This document shows positions 32,101-43,471 of a stretch of DNA of 64,000 bases, piece after piece. The notes beneath the pieces are model-generated. The model was not told where the DNA came from, searched no databases, and saw only the letters and a list, made by a program, of their open reading frames with translations. The DNA is from Pseudorasbora parva (taxonomy: Eukaryota; Chordata; Actinopteri; Cypriniformes; Gobionidae): positions 17,291,933-17,355,932 of the forward strand of contig NC_090174.1 in the NCBI RefSeq assembly GCF_024679245.1, given 5' to 3'. The stretch's first letter is position 1. Each line of letters starts with the position of its first letter. The position numbers and the translations under genes are program-made.

Positions 32101-33731
32101 GGATATGTACACAGATGGGTCTAAAGATCCCCAGTCTGGGCAAACAGGGGCTGCATTTGGAATACCAAAGATGGGGATCAAGGTGCAGAAAAGAATGTCT
32201 GATCATTTATCTGTATTCACAACAGAGTTGGTGGGTATTTTGTTGGCATTGCAGTGGGTAGAAGAAGTTAGACCAGATAAAGTTGTAATTTGCTCAGATT
32301 CTAGTGCAGCTTTAAAGAGTTTGCTATCATTTACATCACAATCAAGGCAGGATATAATATATGAGGTACTAGAATGTTACTCACGCATTTGTCAGTTGGG
32401 TATAAGAATAAAATTCACATGGGTACCAGCACATGTTGGGGTTAAAGGAAATGAAATGGTAGATGGTTTGGCAAAGCAAGCCAGCAAAATGGAAGCTGTT
32501 GAAATAACAATTTTATTAAAGGGGTACTTCAGCGCTGGGAAGATGAATCTGTATTTAAACTGGGTCATCAATGCAGTAGAAATGTGAAATTATTTTTGAA
32601 TTTGGTGGCTTCTAGACTGAGAAAAGACAGAAAATGTATTTTTGTCCCATGGGGATGAAAGACTACAATTCCCAGAATGCTTCGCTGCCCTGTGAGGCCA
32701 TTCCCAACGCCAACAACTTCATTACAGTGACTGAGTTAGAGAAGACACTACAATTAAAAACTGAACGTGTCTGTTCAATATAATGAGTCACCGCGCGAGT
32801 CTCACAGCACTGAGCACTAACTGCAGGAGTGATGAGAGCTGAGGTAATCGCGACTACACTCGCGGCATACATTCACAACTAGAGTTCAGTCTGGCGCGTT
32901 TCAGTTCATGCCTTTGCAAGCTTAACTTTCATAGAAATGAATTTGAGAAGTTAAAAGACTTACATTGCTCACCATAGCTCCGTTTAAATGATCCTGTCTA
33001 CAAGCTAAGCTCTCCCTGCAAGCTGAGTGTAATCTCCCATCCCCCAATGCCGGATTCAAAACATGTGGAAATGGCTCCCTCTGCTGGCTGTAGTCTTTAG
33101 CCTCTGGGCAAACATTCCTCCTATGATGCAAAAATCGTCATTTTGCATCATAGGAGGAATTTTTCCAGAAATAAAATGCATAAATCTCTCGTCTCAGGGA
33201 GATATGAGAGGGGAAAGCACAATAATTTGAATATTCTCCAGGGTTTCTACTGATACAAAGCCATATGCTAATCGCTGAAGTAACCCTTTAAGTAAAGCGG
33301 AAGCTAAGGTCCGAATTTGGATGAAAATTATGGAAAAGTGGCAAAGATGCTGGGATGCAGAGGTGAAAGGGAGACATCTATACAGTATACAACAAAAGGT
33401 TGGAACAAGGAAGACCAATGGAAGGAATCGAAGGGAAGAAATAATCTTTACTAGACTGAGGGTTGGACATTGTGGGTTAAATAAATATTTATGCATTATT
33501 GGTAAACATATATCAGGAGTGTGTGAATTTTGTAGTAATATTGAATCTATTGAGCATGTACTATTTGAATGCCAGAAATATGAGAGGGAAAGAATAAAGA
33601 TGAAAGATGATATAAGGAAAATGGGGGTTCAAGCAAATTCACTTATTGGAATATTGGGTAAACCATCAAAAGACATAAGTAAAATTTTCTTTAGTTTTTT
33701 AAAGGCCATAGGTTTAGCAGATAGGATATAG
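29183..33731 (+). pseudogene. LINE ORF2 (endonuclease, RT, RNase H), 3 stops and a MITE
   Basis: One reading frame runs the whole length. The endonuclease domain shows WNARSL, IQETWLRP, GDFNAHSSLWG and SDHFPVL. RT follows (PIALTSHVGKVMERM, GFRKGRGTMD, FLDIEKAYD, GTPQGSVISPLLF, LFADDGALW). RNase H follows (MYTDGSKD, FTTELVGILLAL, SDSSAALKSL, WVPAHVGVKGNEMVDGLAK), and then a C-terminal CEFCSNIESIEHVLFEC finger. Catalytic residues are all visible. The frame is broken by TAG 29,915-29,917, TGA 30,251-30,253 and TAG 31,478-31,480, and by a 768-bp MITE at 32,520-33,287 just after RNase H. The few lesions suggest a fairly recent loss. Product if intact: the enzyme for target-primed reverse transcription. 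Confidence 0.9.
32520..33287. mobile_element. TTAA-flanked MITE inserted in LINE ORF2
   Basis: Ends AGGGGTACTTCAGCGCTGGG and, mirrored, AGGGTTACTTCAGCG, flanked by TTAA at 32,516-32,519 and 33,288-33,291. The interior contains GACTACAATTCCCAGAATGC, common in this fish family. Removing the element and one TTAA leaves the LINE frame continuous. A fragment of the same family lies at 3,401-3,470. Its antisense open frames are non-coding. Confidence 0.9.
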
Positions 33732-33754
33732 TTTATAGCTTGGAATAAATGGTC

Positions 33755-33755
<1 letters not shown>

Positions 33756-33826
<71 letters not shown>

Positions 33827-33839
33827 TTTAATTATTATT

Positions 33840-33875
<36 letters not shown>

Positions 33876-33890
33876 AGGGGGGGGGGGGGG
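33756..33890. repeat. (AT)n, (TG)n and poly-G microsatellites in the LINE 3' UTR
   Basis: (AT)n at 33,756-33,818, (TG)n at 33,843-33,872 and a G run at 33,877-33,890 occur in sequence. Confidence 0.95.
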
Positions 33891-33985
33891 GTGTAAGTTC
33901 ATTTCTGCCTAAGCTTCGTTCCACACTCCAGTACGGTAGGTGGCGGTAATGCACCATTGAATTTGGATGCCAACCGCCGTTAAAC

Positions 33986-34024
33986 AGCAAAGAAGAAGAA
34001 GAAGAAGAAGAAGAAGAAGAAGAA
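33986..34024 (+). repeat. (GAA)n tail of the I-type LINE
   Basis: After CCAACCGCCGTTAAACAGCA the element ends in about 12 AAG/GAA units rather than poly-A, as is usual for this fish LINE. The target duplication follows directly. Confidence 0.9.
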
Positions 34025-34037
34025 GATTTTCACAGCC
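34025..34037. repeat. Target-site duplication, copy 2 (shared by both LINEs)
   Basis: GATTTTCACAGCC lies between the (GAA)n tail of the I-type LINE and the poly-T that is the poly-A tail of the antisense L1. Confidence 0.9.
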
Positions 34038-37000
34038 TTTTTTTTTTTTTTAAGTTTTTTTTTTCTTTTTCTTTTTTTCAGTATTAACAATACAATACAC
34101 CAAAATCTGTTTATGCCAGGGTTGATACACAAAATACACTACTAAAACAGGTATACAAGACAAACAATAACCACAAAATAAAATAGAAATAAAATAAAAA
34201 TAAAATAAAACGAGACCACATTACACAAAAGGATGCAAATTACACATATTTAGCGAGTACAAGATCAGTCTTAATAGCCTTTCTATTTTTAAGACCTCTT
34301 ACAGTGGTGTGATATTGTTTTAGCTCTGCTAAAAAGAGTTCAAAATTTGGTTTGGACTCTGCCCATTTCTTCTTATGAATATGGAATTTTCCAAAGATTA
34401 AAAGCAATTGGACAAAAAAAGAAAAATCCTTATCTGTTCCACCATCTTCAAAGTAAATAAACACATCTTTTCCCTTTAATGTTAAATTTAGTCCAGTTTT
34501 ACGTCTTATATAGTTTTCAACATCTCTCCAAAATATTTTACTATATATACAATCATAAAACAGATGACAAATTGTTTCATCATAATTACCACAAAAGGTA
34601 CAGGAATATTCAATGTCAATTTTAAATCTCTCTAACGTTTTCTTTGCTGGGTATATTCTACAATTTTATAAGACACCTCCTTTATTTTATTATTTAAGAG
34701 GAACTTGTCCCCAATCAACCACATTCTTTCCCATTTGATTTCTTCAAACTGAGAAGCCCAAAAGGATCTTGCTGCAGGAAGTATCTTAGTATGCATTAGA
34801 TTCCTAATGTATTTGTTTGGGCATTTTTTGGTAGTGATGTCAATGTCGCCAAGAAAAATTTCTTGTGTAGTCAAATAACTGCCGCTTACAACAGTCGAGT
34901 TATATTTTAACATCTGAATGATATTTCTTGGCACAGCATCAAAAACGATAGCATACTCCTTAGGGGAGACAGGAAATTTAGCTTTTAAAAGAAACTCGTC
35001 ATATGTTAGTAACTGACCTTCTGTATTCATGAGTTGTTCAACTAAAAGAATGTTGTTATCTACCCATCTTTGATAATATATAGATTTATTTTTATATTGA
35101 ATATTCCTGTTGTTCCAAATATAACAGTTTGTGGGAGAAAAATTGTGCTTGTATATCATTTTCCAGGCTAACAGGGCATGCTTGTGAAAGTTGGCCAGCT
35201 TTACAGGTAACTTCTCAATTTTAAAATCGCATTTCAATAACAAGTTTAATCCTCCCAGTGAATCAAAAATCTGTTTGGGAAAGGTGTTCCAAATACTCTC
35301 TGCTTCCTTAAGTAAATTACTTAACCATCTCACCAAAAAAGAATTACTTAAGGTTTCAAAAGTCAACACTTCAAGACCACCATCTTTCCTTAAGTTACAT
35401 AAAATATCTTTACGTAAATAATGGGATCTATTCCTCCAAATGAAATTAAATAAGATCTTATCAAGTTTTTTGTATACACTAGCTGGCATTCCCATGGATA
35501 AAGATAGATAGACGGCACGTGATATCCCTTCTGCCTTAGATAATAAAACTCTGCCATTCAGTGACAAGTCCCTCATCAACCATATATTAAATCTTTTCCT
35601 TATTTTCTCCACTATGGGGTCAAAATTGAGATTACAACGCCTTTTTTCATTTTTATCAATGATAACCCCCAAGTATGTTATTGTATTTTTAACAGGAATA
35701 CCGCTTCTGATACGTCACAATCCTTTAGTGACATCAGGGCAGATTTATTTAGATTCATTCTTAAACCCGAGACTTCGGAGAATTTTGTTATAGAATCAAT
35801 TGCTTTGATAACCTCATGCTTATTACGGAGAAATAATGCCGTGTCATCCGCTAACTGTGAAATTTTAAATTCTGTACCTAATGTCAATATACCTTGGAAC
35901 TGGGCATTTTTAATATGTCTGGCCATGATTTGTGTAACAAGGAGAAAAAGAAAAGGACTAAGGGGACATCCTTGTCGTATTCCACGACCTACCTCAAATC
36001 TAGGAGTTGTACCATGAGCAAGTTTAACTGAGCTGTTACATCCTCTGTATAGAGTTTGAATAGCCTTTAAAAACTGTTCTCCAAAACCAAAGCATTTGAC
36101 CGTTTTTAACATAAATTGATGACTAACTGTGTCAAATGCTTTGTAAAAATCGACAAATAGGACAAAACTATCATCTACTATGTATTCATTATAATCAATC
36201 ATATCCAAAATCAAGCGTATATTATTACCTATATTCCGGCCTGGCATAAAGCCTGATTGTTCTTCATCAATTATATCATTTAACCCTGATTTTAATCTTT
36301 TAGCAAATATAAGTGCAAATATTTTAGCATCACTATTCAATAAACTAATTGGTCTCCAATTTTCAATACTTAATTTATCTTTGTTTGGTTTGGGTATCAG
36401 TTTAATAAGTCCTTGTCGCATAGTTGGTGGAAGTTCCCCTTTCTTAATGGCTTCTATATAAACTTTAACTAAAAAAGGAGCTAACAATTGGTCAAAAGCC
36501 TTGTAAAATTCACTTATTAGCCCATCATTCCCTGGCGATTTATTTTCTTTTAGAGAGGCAATACATTTTTGCACTTCTGATAAACAAATCTCTCTGTCAC
36601 AAACCAATTTAAAGCCACCGTCAATGACATCAATATAATTTTGTTTACTTTTTAGAAAGAGATCCATATTTTTTGCATTTTCGACATCAGTAGAGTACAA
36701 TCTTTGATAGAAATCAGCAACGTATTTTGATATCTGGATCTTATCATCACAGACAACATCATTGATTTTCAATTTACTTAGGGATGATACTTCAAAGTTT
36801 CTTTTTTCTAGATTAAAGAAATATTTAGTGCATTTTTCCCCTTTTTCAAGCCATTTCCTCCTAGATCTGACAAAAGCCCTTTAGCTTTGTCTTCATACAT
36901 CTTGTCCAATTTAAGTTGTAAAGAAGTTAGTTCTGTAAATTCACATCCAGTTAAATTAACTTTCTCTGATAACATTATTATTCTAGTGATAACTCTGGAT

Positions 37001-37541
37001 TCTTCCTCTCTCTTGTCTTTGGCTATTTTCTTCCCTTTATAGCTAACTTACGAACTTCAAATTTCATCAGCTCCCAGCAGCTTCCAAAGTCGTTATCAAG
37101 AATAGCTTTTCTCCAATATTTTCCAATTATCACGGCTGCATCATCCTTAAATTGTTTATTTTGTAATAGCATTTGGTTTAGTTTCCAATAATCTCTGTTT
37201 GGTTTGTAACTAAGTATTATTAAATCTATCTTTATATAAATGGCTTGGTGATCTGTGAGAACAGTAGGTTCTATATGAACTGAAACCATCTTGTCATCGA
37301 TCTCCGAAGAAATCAACCAGAAATCTATCCGGGACTTCTGTGACCTATCTTTATTACTCCAAGTATATATGATTTTGTTGGGATTTTTGTGTCTCCAGAT
37401 ATCAACAAGACATCATACAACAAGATGTATGTCAAAGGATATCAACTCCTTTGACATACATTCTCCAACTCATCTGAAGAACTATTTCTTGGAGGCCATC
37501 TATCCAGATTTCCATTCATAACTGTATTAAAATCACCACCC

Positions 37542-37546
37542 CATAT
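37542..37546. repeat. Gypsy-1 target duplication, left
   Basis: CATAT precedes the 5' LTR; the same five bases follow the 3' LTR at 42,827-42,831. Confidence 0.92.
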
Positions 37547-38034
37547 TGTCACAACCGCTGGTGAAGATCCCACCGTCGGCCATCAGAGGTCGCGCTCACC
37601 AGAGTACTAACTCACTCATGGACTTCATTTCCCATAATCCCACATGCCGGGACTGATTACCATCCACCTGTTCCCCATCAGCTGGCCTATATATTCTCTG
37701 AGCACACACACACACACACTGCGAAGTCTTGTTCTGCCCCGGCGACATTTCTGAGCGTTTACCCATTGTTGTTTCTGATCTGCCTGTTTACGAACCTGCC
37801 TGTTTATCGACTCTGATTCTTGCTGCCTGCCATTTTGACCTGTGTTTGCCTGGACTCTGGTTATTCGACTGTTTGCTGCCTGCCCTGACCCTTGCCTGGT
37901 ATGATTAAGATTTACGCCTTGCCTGTGATACTACTGTTAATTCTTGGCTACCGACCTTTGCCTGTTACTACTGTGAGTTTGTGTGTTTCCAATAAACTGC
38001 ACATGGATCCCAATCCACCTGAGTCCTCATTACA
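37547..38034 (+). repeat. Gypsy-1 5' LTR (488 bp)
   Basis: TG...CA ends. TATATATT lies at 37,688-37,695, then a (CA)n run, then the predicted transcript start at GCGAAGTCTT (37,721). AATAAA is at 37,991-37,996. Open frames within are incidental except for the gag start at 38,003. Confidence 0.93.
37688..37721 (+). promoter_or_regulatory. Gypsy-1 promoter: TATA box to inferred start
   Basis: TATATATT is followed 33 bases later by GCGAAGTCTT. That word is complementary to the primer site after the LTR, which places the transcript start here. The spacer is a (CA)n microsatellite, one unit shorter than in the 3' LTR. Confidence 0.65.
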
Positions 38035-38965
38035 GAGGACTTCGCCAAACACAGATCCAGCAGACTTCTCTCGCTTCACACAAGAGCTCTCCGCACAAGC
38101 CAGCCAGCTAATGATGCATCACCAGCAACTCACACGATTGACCAGCATGACGGAGGAACTGGTTAAGGCCGTGCAGAGCCTCCATCTTACACCAGCAACG
38201 GCCGATGCACCATTACCACGACAAGAGCCACCAACCGCACCCGTTACAACGGCAATGAGCAGCCCACGTCTGGCGTTCCCTGAAAAGTTTGACGGCACCC
38301 CGGCCAAATGCAAGGGATTTTTAATGCAGTGCTCCATCTTTCTGGCCCAACAACCAACCCTGTACTTCACAGACTCTGGTAAGATTTCACTAATCTGTTC
38401 ACTGCTCACTGGGAAAGCACTTGACTGGGCAACAGCAGTCTGGGACGAACGAACCCGCGAGAGCACTACATATGCCAACTTCATTCAACGCCTACGCATA
38501 GTTTTCGACCATGCTGAGGGAGGACGAAGCGCAGGCGAACAGCTGCTCGCCCTCCGGCAAGGGAGAAGTACGGCAGCAGAATTCGCGCTCACTTTCCGCA
38601 CCCTAGCAGCACAAACCGTGTGGGTAGAGGACACCTTGAAAACCCTATTTCGCCAAGCCCTCAATGAGGAACTGCAGTCAGAACTCGCATGCCGCGATGA
38701 GGACAAGAGCTTGGATCAATTCATCGAACTGGCGATTCGCATTGACAACCTCATCCGCTCTCGCCGAGGACCACGAAGTGGTGGCAACCCAATGTTCTCT
38801 CAGCCCCTCGACAGCAGTGATGAACCCATGCAAATCGGTCGCACACACATCTCTTCTGAGGAACGAGAGCGCCGCATCTGAAATCATCTGTGCCTCTACT
38901 GTGGTCTTTCCGGACATCGCAGAGCCGAGTGCCCGACCCGACCATCGCAACCACAGCCCCGCCGG
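38003..38965 (+). pseudogene. Gypsy-1 gag, one in-frame TGA
   Basis: The probable start MDPNPPESSLQ lies 32 bases before the LTR end, so the N-terminus is encoded by U5 and the primer site. An open frame continues upstream to 37,892, but the MDP start agrees with Gypsy-2. The capsid region includes FPEKFDGTPAKCKGFLMQC, LTGKALDWATAVW and RLRIVFDHAEGG-like segments, followed by PMQIGRTHISSEERERRI. TGA at 38,879-38,881 stops translation just before the nucleocapsid knuckle [14 protein letters not shown], which continues in the same frame into pol. The equivalent codon in Gypsy-2 is Arg (CGG), and TGA is one C-to-T step from CGA, so this is probably CpG decay. Gag would form the particle that packages the RNA. 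Confidence 0.85.
38036..38045 (+). promoter_or_regulatory. Gypsy-1 primer-binding site (self-priming type)
   Basis: AGGACTTCGC, one base after the LTR, pairs with GCGAAGTCTT at 37,721-37,730 (nine Watson-Crick pairs and one G-U). No 18-base tRNA-complementary site is present. This is the arrangement of the Tf1/sushi group. Confidence 0.65.
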
Positions 38966-41900
38966 GTGAGTTTGCTCATTTCCACTGTTTCTCACCACAA
39001 CTGCCTAGATTTACCAGTCACAGTAACCTACCAGTCTAAAGTAATTACAACCCAGGCATTAATAGACTCTGGAGCTGCAGGCAACTTCATTGATGAAGGT
39101 CTGGTTCGTCAACATGAAATACCGCTAAACCCATGCAACCTTCCTCTGGCAGTGGCAGCACTAGATGGGCGCCCCCTGGGGACCGGACAAGTACAGTTCA
39201 CCACCACCGAACTTCACTTACAAGTGGGCGCTCTACATACTGAATCCATCCAGTTCTACGTCATTCACTCTCCACACAACCCGATCATTCTGGGCTTCCC
39301 CTGGCTACAAGACCACAACCCGCAGATCTCCTGGCAGGATAAGCAGATCACCCAATGGGGTCCTTCATGTCACTCCCGCTGCATCCGTTCTGTCAGGCTT
39401 CTACACATTCGATCTACCAGCATGCACCACACCACGGACTCCACACCAGGTATTCCTTCGGCATACGCGGACCTCTTAGAAGCCTTCAGCAAGACCAAAG
39501 CCTCACAACTACCTCCTCATCGCAACACCGACTGCGCCATCGAACTGCTACCTGGTACCACTCCGCCTAGGGGTCGCATCTTTCCTCTGTCTGAACCGGA
39601 GGATCTAGCAATGAAAACATACATTCAAGAGGAGCTGGCCAAGGGGTTCATCCGATCATCTACCTCACCTGCTGCTGCGGGATTCTTCTTCGTGGGGAAG
39701 AAGGATGGAGGCCTTCGTCCTTGCATTGACTACCGTGGGCTTAACGATATAACGGTCAAGTTCAGATATCCTCTGCCACTGGTGCCCGCTGCCTTAGAAC
39801 AACTTCGATCTGCCAAATTATTTACCAAGTTGGACCTTCGGTCTGCCTATAACCTCATTCGCATCCGGGAGGGTGACGAATGGAAAACTGCATTCTCCAC
39901 TAGTAATGGGCACTATGAATACCTAGTCATGCCCTTCGGCCTGTCCAACAGTCCATCGGTGTTCCAATCATTCGTCAACGACATCTGTCGAGACTTATTG
40001 CATCAATGTCTGGTGGTATACATTGACGACATCCTCATCTATTCAAACACCATGGAAGAACACATTCAACACGTACGAACGGTCTTGCAGCGCCTCATCA
40101 AGCACCAGCTGTACGCCAAGTCAGAGAAATGTGAGTTCCACCAAACCTCAGTAACATTTCTTGGTTATGTCATTAGCCCAGAGGGAGTGGCGATGGATGA
40201 AGGAAAGGTTCGGGCAGTCGTGGAATGGCCTCAACCCACCACTCTGAAAGAGCTGCAAAGATTTTTGGGGTTCGCCAACTTCTACAGGTGCTTTATCAGA
40301 GGTTACAGTTCAGTCGCCGCACCACTCACTTCCATGACAAGAGGAGGAGGCAACAAGCTACGATGGTCCGCCGAGGCCTTGCAAGCATTCAGTAACCTGA
40401 AGAATAGATTCACATCAGCACCCATCCTGCACCACCCGGACCCTCAACTACCTTTTGTGGTGGAGGTGGACGCCTCTAACACGGGAATTGGCGCCATTCT
40501 CTCACAACGGCAAGGTAACCCGCCTAAATTATTCCCCTGTGCCTTTTATTCCAGGAAACTGTCTACAACGGAGCAAAACTATGACGTGGGCAATCGCGAA
40601 CTTCTAGCCATGAAGGCAGCTTTTGAGGAGTGGCGTCATTGGCTTGAGGGAGCAAGACATCCATTCCTGGTGCTGATGGATCATCGCAACCTCGAGTACT
40701 TGCGCTCAGCCAAGAGACTAAACCCCAGGCAAGCTAGATGGGCACTCTTCTTTACCCGGTTTGACTTCTCTATCACCTACATTCCAGGTTCTAAGAACAT
40801 CAAGGCAGATGCATTGTCACGTCAGTTTGACAGCGCTCCACAGAATACCTTGCAAGACCCAATTATCCCACCCACCCTCATCGTCGCTCCAGTTCAATGG
40901 GACATCATGTCAGAGATTGCACAGACACACGAGCAGAACCCGCCTCCCGCTGCATGTCCCAACGATCGTACCTTTGTGCCGCCAGGGCTCAGGGAGAAGG
41001 TAATTCGATGGGTACACTCCTCGACAAGCTCCGGTCACCCGGGAATCACCACGACAACCAGGCTAATAAGGAACCGATTCTGGTGGGACTCGTTACAAGC
41101 AGATGTTGCAGACTTCGTCAATGCTTGCCACACATGCGCCGCAGCAAAGACCCCAAAACAACTCCCAGCAGGTCTATTACAACCACTACCCATCCCTCAG
41201 CGTCCATGGTCTCACATAGCTATCGACTTCGTTACTGATCTGCCGCCATCTCAAGGTAACACCACCATACTAACTGTGATTGATCGGTTTTCCAAAGGAT
41301 GTCGACTAATCCCTCTGCCTAAGTTACCCACAGCCTTCGAAACTGCTGAACACCTGCTCCAATACGTATTCAGACACTATGGTCTTCCAGAGGATATTGT
41401 CTCGGTCCGAGGACCTCAATTTACGTCAAGGGTATGGTCAGCTTTCTTCAGATTGTTAAATGTTAATATAAGCCTCACCTCTGGTTACCACCCACAGTCT
41501 AATGGACAAACTGAACGCCTGAATCAGGAGATATCCAAATTCCTCAGAATGTACTGCCAGCAGAACCAAACAGACTGGAGTCGCTTCCTTCCCTGGGCGG
41601 AGTATGCGCAAAACTCTATCCTCAAACCTGCTACCAAGTTAACACCATTCCAATGCATTCTAGGATACCAACCACCACTATTCCCATGGTCCGGGGAGCC
41701 ATCCGAGGTTCCTGCAGTAAACGACTGGATTCAACGCAGCGAGACCATCTGGAACCAAACTCATGTACATCTCCAACGAGCAATAAACAGGGTCAAGGAA
41801 CAAGCGGACCGTCATCGCCGTCCTCATCCTGACTATACACTAGGACAGTGGGTGTGGTTATCCACTCGGGATCTACGATTACGGCTACCATGTAGGAAGC

Positions 41901-42400
41901 TCAGTCCCAGGTATGTGGGTCCATTCAAAATAGTCAAACAGATTAACTCAGTGTCATATCGTCTAGAATTACCTGCCACTTACCGCATCTCTCCCACCTT
42001 TCATGTGTCTCTGTTGAAACCGGCTGATGGTCCGAGGGTGGAGCAAGAGTCCAGTGAAGCAGGCCCCCCACCGATGATCGTGGATGGCGAGGAGGCTTTT
42101 TCCGTGCGGGAGTTGCTAGATTCCAGACGCCGGGGGCGGCAGATCCAGTATCTGGTCGATTGGGAGGGGTACGGCCCGGAGGAGAGGTCTTGGGTCAACT
42201 CAGAGGACATTCTGGACCCCAACCTAATCAATGACTTTCATAGGACCCACCCGGAGAAACCGGCCCCACGACCCCGAGGAAGACCCCGGCGTCGGATGTG
42301 CGTCCGCGTCAGGAGCCGCTCGCAGGGGGGGGGCTCTGTCACAACCGCTGGTGAAGATCCCACCGTCGGCCATCAGAGGTCGCGCTCACCAGAGTACTAA
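38966..42400 (+). pseudogene. Gypsy-1 pol (PR, RT, RNase H, IN, chromodomain)
   Basis: Continues the gag frame without a shift; there is no separate ATG at 38,966 (the codon is GTG). Protease [11 protein letters not shown] (Asp34 from 38,966); [28 protein letters not shown] and [11 protein letters not shown] (352-355); RNase [17 protein letters not shown] and GNRELLAMK; an H2C2 zinc finger ([18 protein letters not shown]); integrase [10 protein letters not shown] (Asp754), ..SVRGPQF.. (Val814) and GQTERLNQE (Glu850); a C-terminal chromodomain [16 protein letters not shown]. The second integrase Asp of the DD35E triad is replaced by Val (GTC 41,405-41,407), so integrase should be inactive. The frame ends 64 bases inside the 3' LTR. 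Otherwise it is open throughout. Confidence 0.93.
42324..42336 (+). promoter_or_regulatory. Gypsy-1 polypurine tract
   Basis: AGGGGGGGGGCTC lies immediately before the 3' LTR and would prime plus-strand synthesis. It is also translated as part of pol. Confidence 0.75.
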
Positions 42401-42826
42401 CTCACTCATGGACTTCATTTCCCATAATCCCACATGCCGGGACTGATTACCATCCACCTGTTCCCCATCAGCTGGCCTATATATTCTCTGAGCACACACA
42501 CACACACACACTGCGAAGTCTTGTTCTGCCCCGGCGACATTTCTGAGCGTTTACCCATTGTTGTTTCTGATCTGCCTGTTTACGAACCTGCCTGTTTATC
42601 GACTCTGATTCTTGCTGCCTGCCATTTTGACCTGTGTTTGCCTGGACTCTGGTTATTCGACTGTTTGCTGCCTGCCCTGACCCTTGCCTGGTATGATTAA
42701 GATTTACGCCTTGCCTGTGATACTACTGTTAATTCTTGGCTACCGACCTTTGCCTGTTACTACTGTGAGTTTGTGTGTTTCCAATAAACTGCACATGGAT
42801 CCCAATCCACCTGAGTCCTCATTACA
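42337..42826 (+). repeat. Gypsy-1 3' LTR (490 bp)
   Basis: Identical by eye to the 5' LTR except for one extra CA. Followed by the CATAT duplication and then L1 sequence. Confidence 0.93.
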
Positions 42827-43471
42827 CATATAATCTTGGCAATAGGAAAAGTTGTAATCAGCTGGTTAATTATATTTTCTATTGTTGTAAATAATAGCTT
42901 GTTGTCTTTTTTGTTGTTACACGCATATATATTTACAATAATGAATTGGGAATGATCTACATCAACAACCAGTATTACCCATCTCCCATTTGAATCTGCT
43001 AAATGTTTAATAATGTGTCCTTTAAAGTTTCCCTGTAAAATAGCGACCCCTGCTGATCGGTTACTCCCAAATGAGAACCATATATTTTTCCCCCATTGAC
43101 TCTCCCAAAAAGAAATATCTGATTTAGTAGCATGAGTCTCCTGTATAAAATAAAAATCAGCACCCTTGTTTTGAAAAAACAAAAATAAACATTTCCTTTT
43201 TAATTGGTCTCTAGCACCTCTGGCATTAACAGATAAAACAGATACAGACATAAAAACTCAGAACAAATAACGTTAACTGTATGAACTTCTGTGCAAAAAC
43301 TGCAGAGATAACTGCTCTAATGTAATCATTAAGCTGCCTCAATGCCCCTTATTACACATGGGGGGTTACCTTAAGAAATGGTTGCACTTCAACAGAGCAT
43401 ACAAGATCTTTCCTTTTCAGGTGTCTTTAATTTCGTTTCCATTCACAAATGCTCTGATCCCCACGAAATAA

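Larger units (their letters stand above)
27948..34024 (+). mobile_element. I/Nimb-type LINE, near full length, inactivated
   Basis: A non-LTR retrotransposon with a short 5' UTR, a zinc-knuckle ORF1, and an ORF2 with apurinic-type endonuclease, reverse transcriptase, RNase H and a C-terminal cysteine-rich segment. The 3' UTR contains microsatellites and the typical GTAGGTGGCGGTAATGCACC segment, ending in (GAA)n. RNase H after RT and the ORF1 knuckles place it in the I group. It is flanked by a 13-bp duplication, so the 5' end appears natural. Coding sequence is broken by nonsense codons, one frameshift and a MITE. Excluding the MITE it is about 5.3 kb. Confidence 0.9.
37547..42826 (+). mobile_element. 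Gypsy-1: chromodomain Gypsy LTR retrotransposon
   Basis: Ty3/Gypsy element of the Tf1/sushi-like chromovirus group with gag and pol in one frame. LTRs begin TGTCACAACC and end CTCATTACA and differ, as far as read, only by one CA unit, so insertion is recent. It has a 5-bp duplication CATAT. Although young, it carries one nonsense codon in gag and a substitution at an integrase catalytic residue. It lies inside L1 ORF2 in the opposite orientation. Confidence 0.95.
34240..43251 (-). pseudogene. L1/Tx1 ORF2 (endonuclease and RT), interrupted
   Basis: Minus-strand ORF2. The endonuclease begins MSVSVLSVNARGARDQLKRK with IQETHATKSD, FSFGSNRSAGVAIL and IVNIYACNN (43,251-42,832), is cut by Gypsy-1, and resumes at 37,546 with IWGGDFNTV. 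RT lies in 36,860-35,680 (EKCTKYFFNLEKRN, KSPGNDGLISEFYKAF, FVDFYKAFDTV, GIRQGCPLSP, SQLADDTALF). The C-terminal region (35,672-34,240) has LGVIIDKNEKRR, LSLNGRVLLSKAEGISR, FNFIWRNR-like motifs and a CTFCGNYDETICHLFYDC finger. Frames change near 37,035, 36,880 and 35,705, and other stops occur around 37,445. The enzyme would nick the target and copy the L1 RNA. Confidence 0.88.

Noticed and set aside
37423..37461. 15-bp hairpin around ATGTATGTCAAAGG
   Set aside because: Lies in degraded L1 ORF2 coding sequence and is probably chance or minor rearrangement; no element boundary.
38879..38881. TGA between capsid and zinc knuckle as programmed readthrough or selenocysteine
   Set aside because: It falls inside gag, before the nucleocapsid, where readthrough would be unusual; the related Gypsy-2 has Arg there; CpG decay is simpler.
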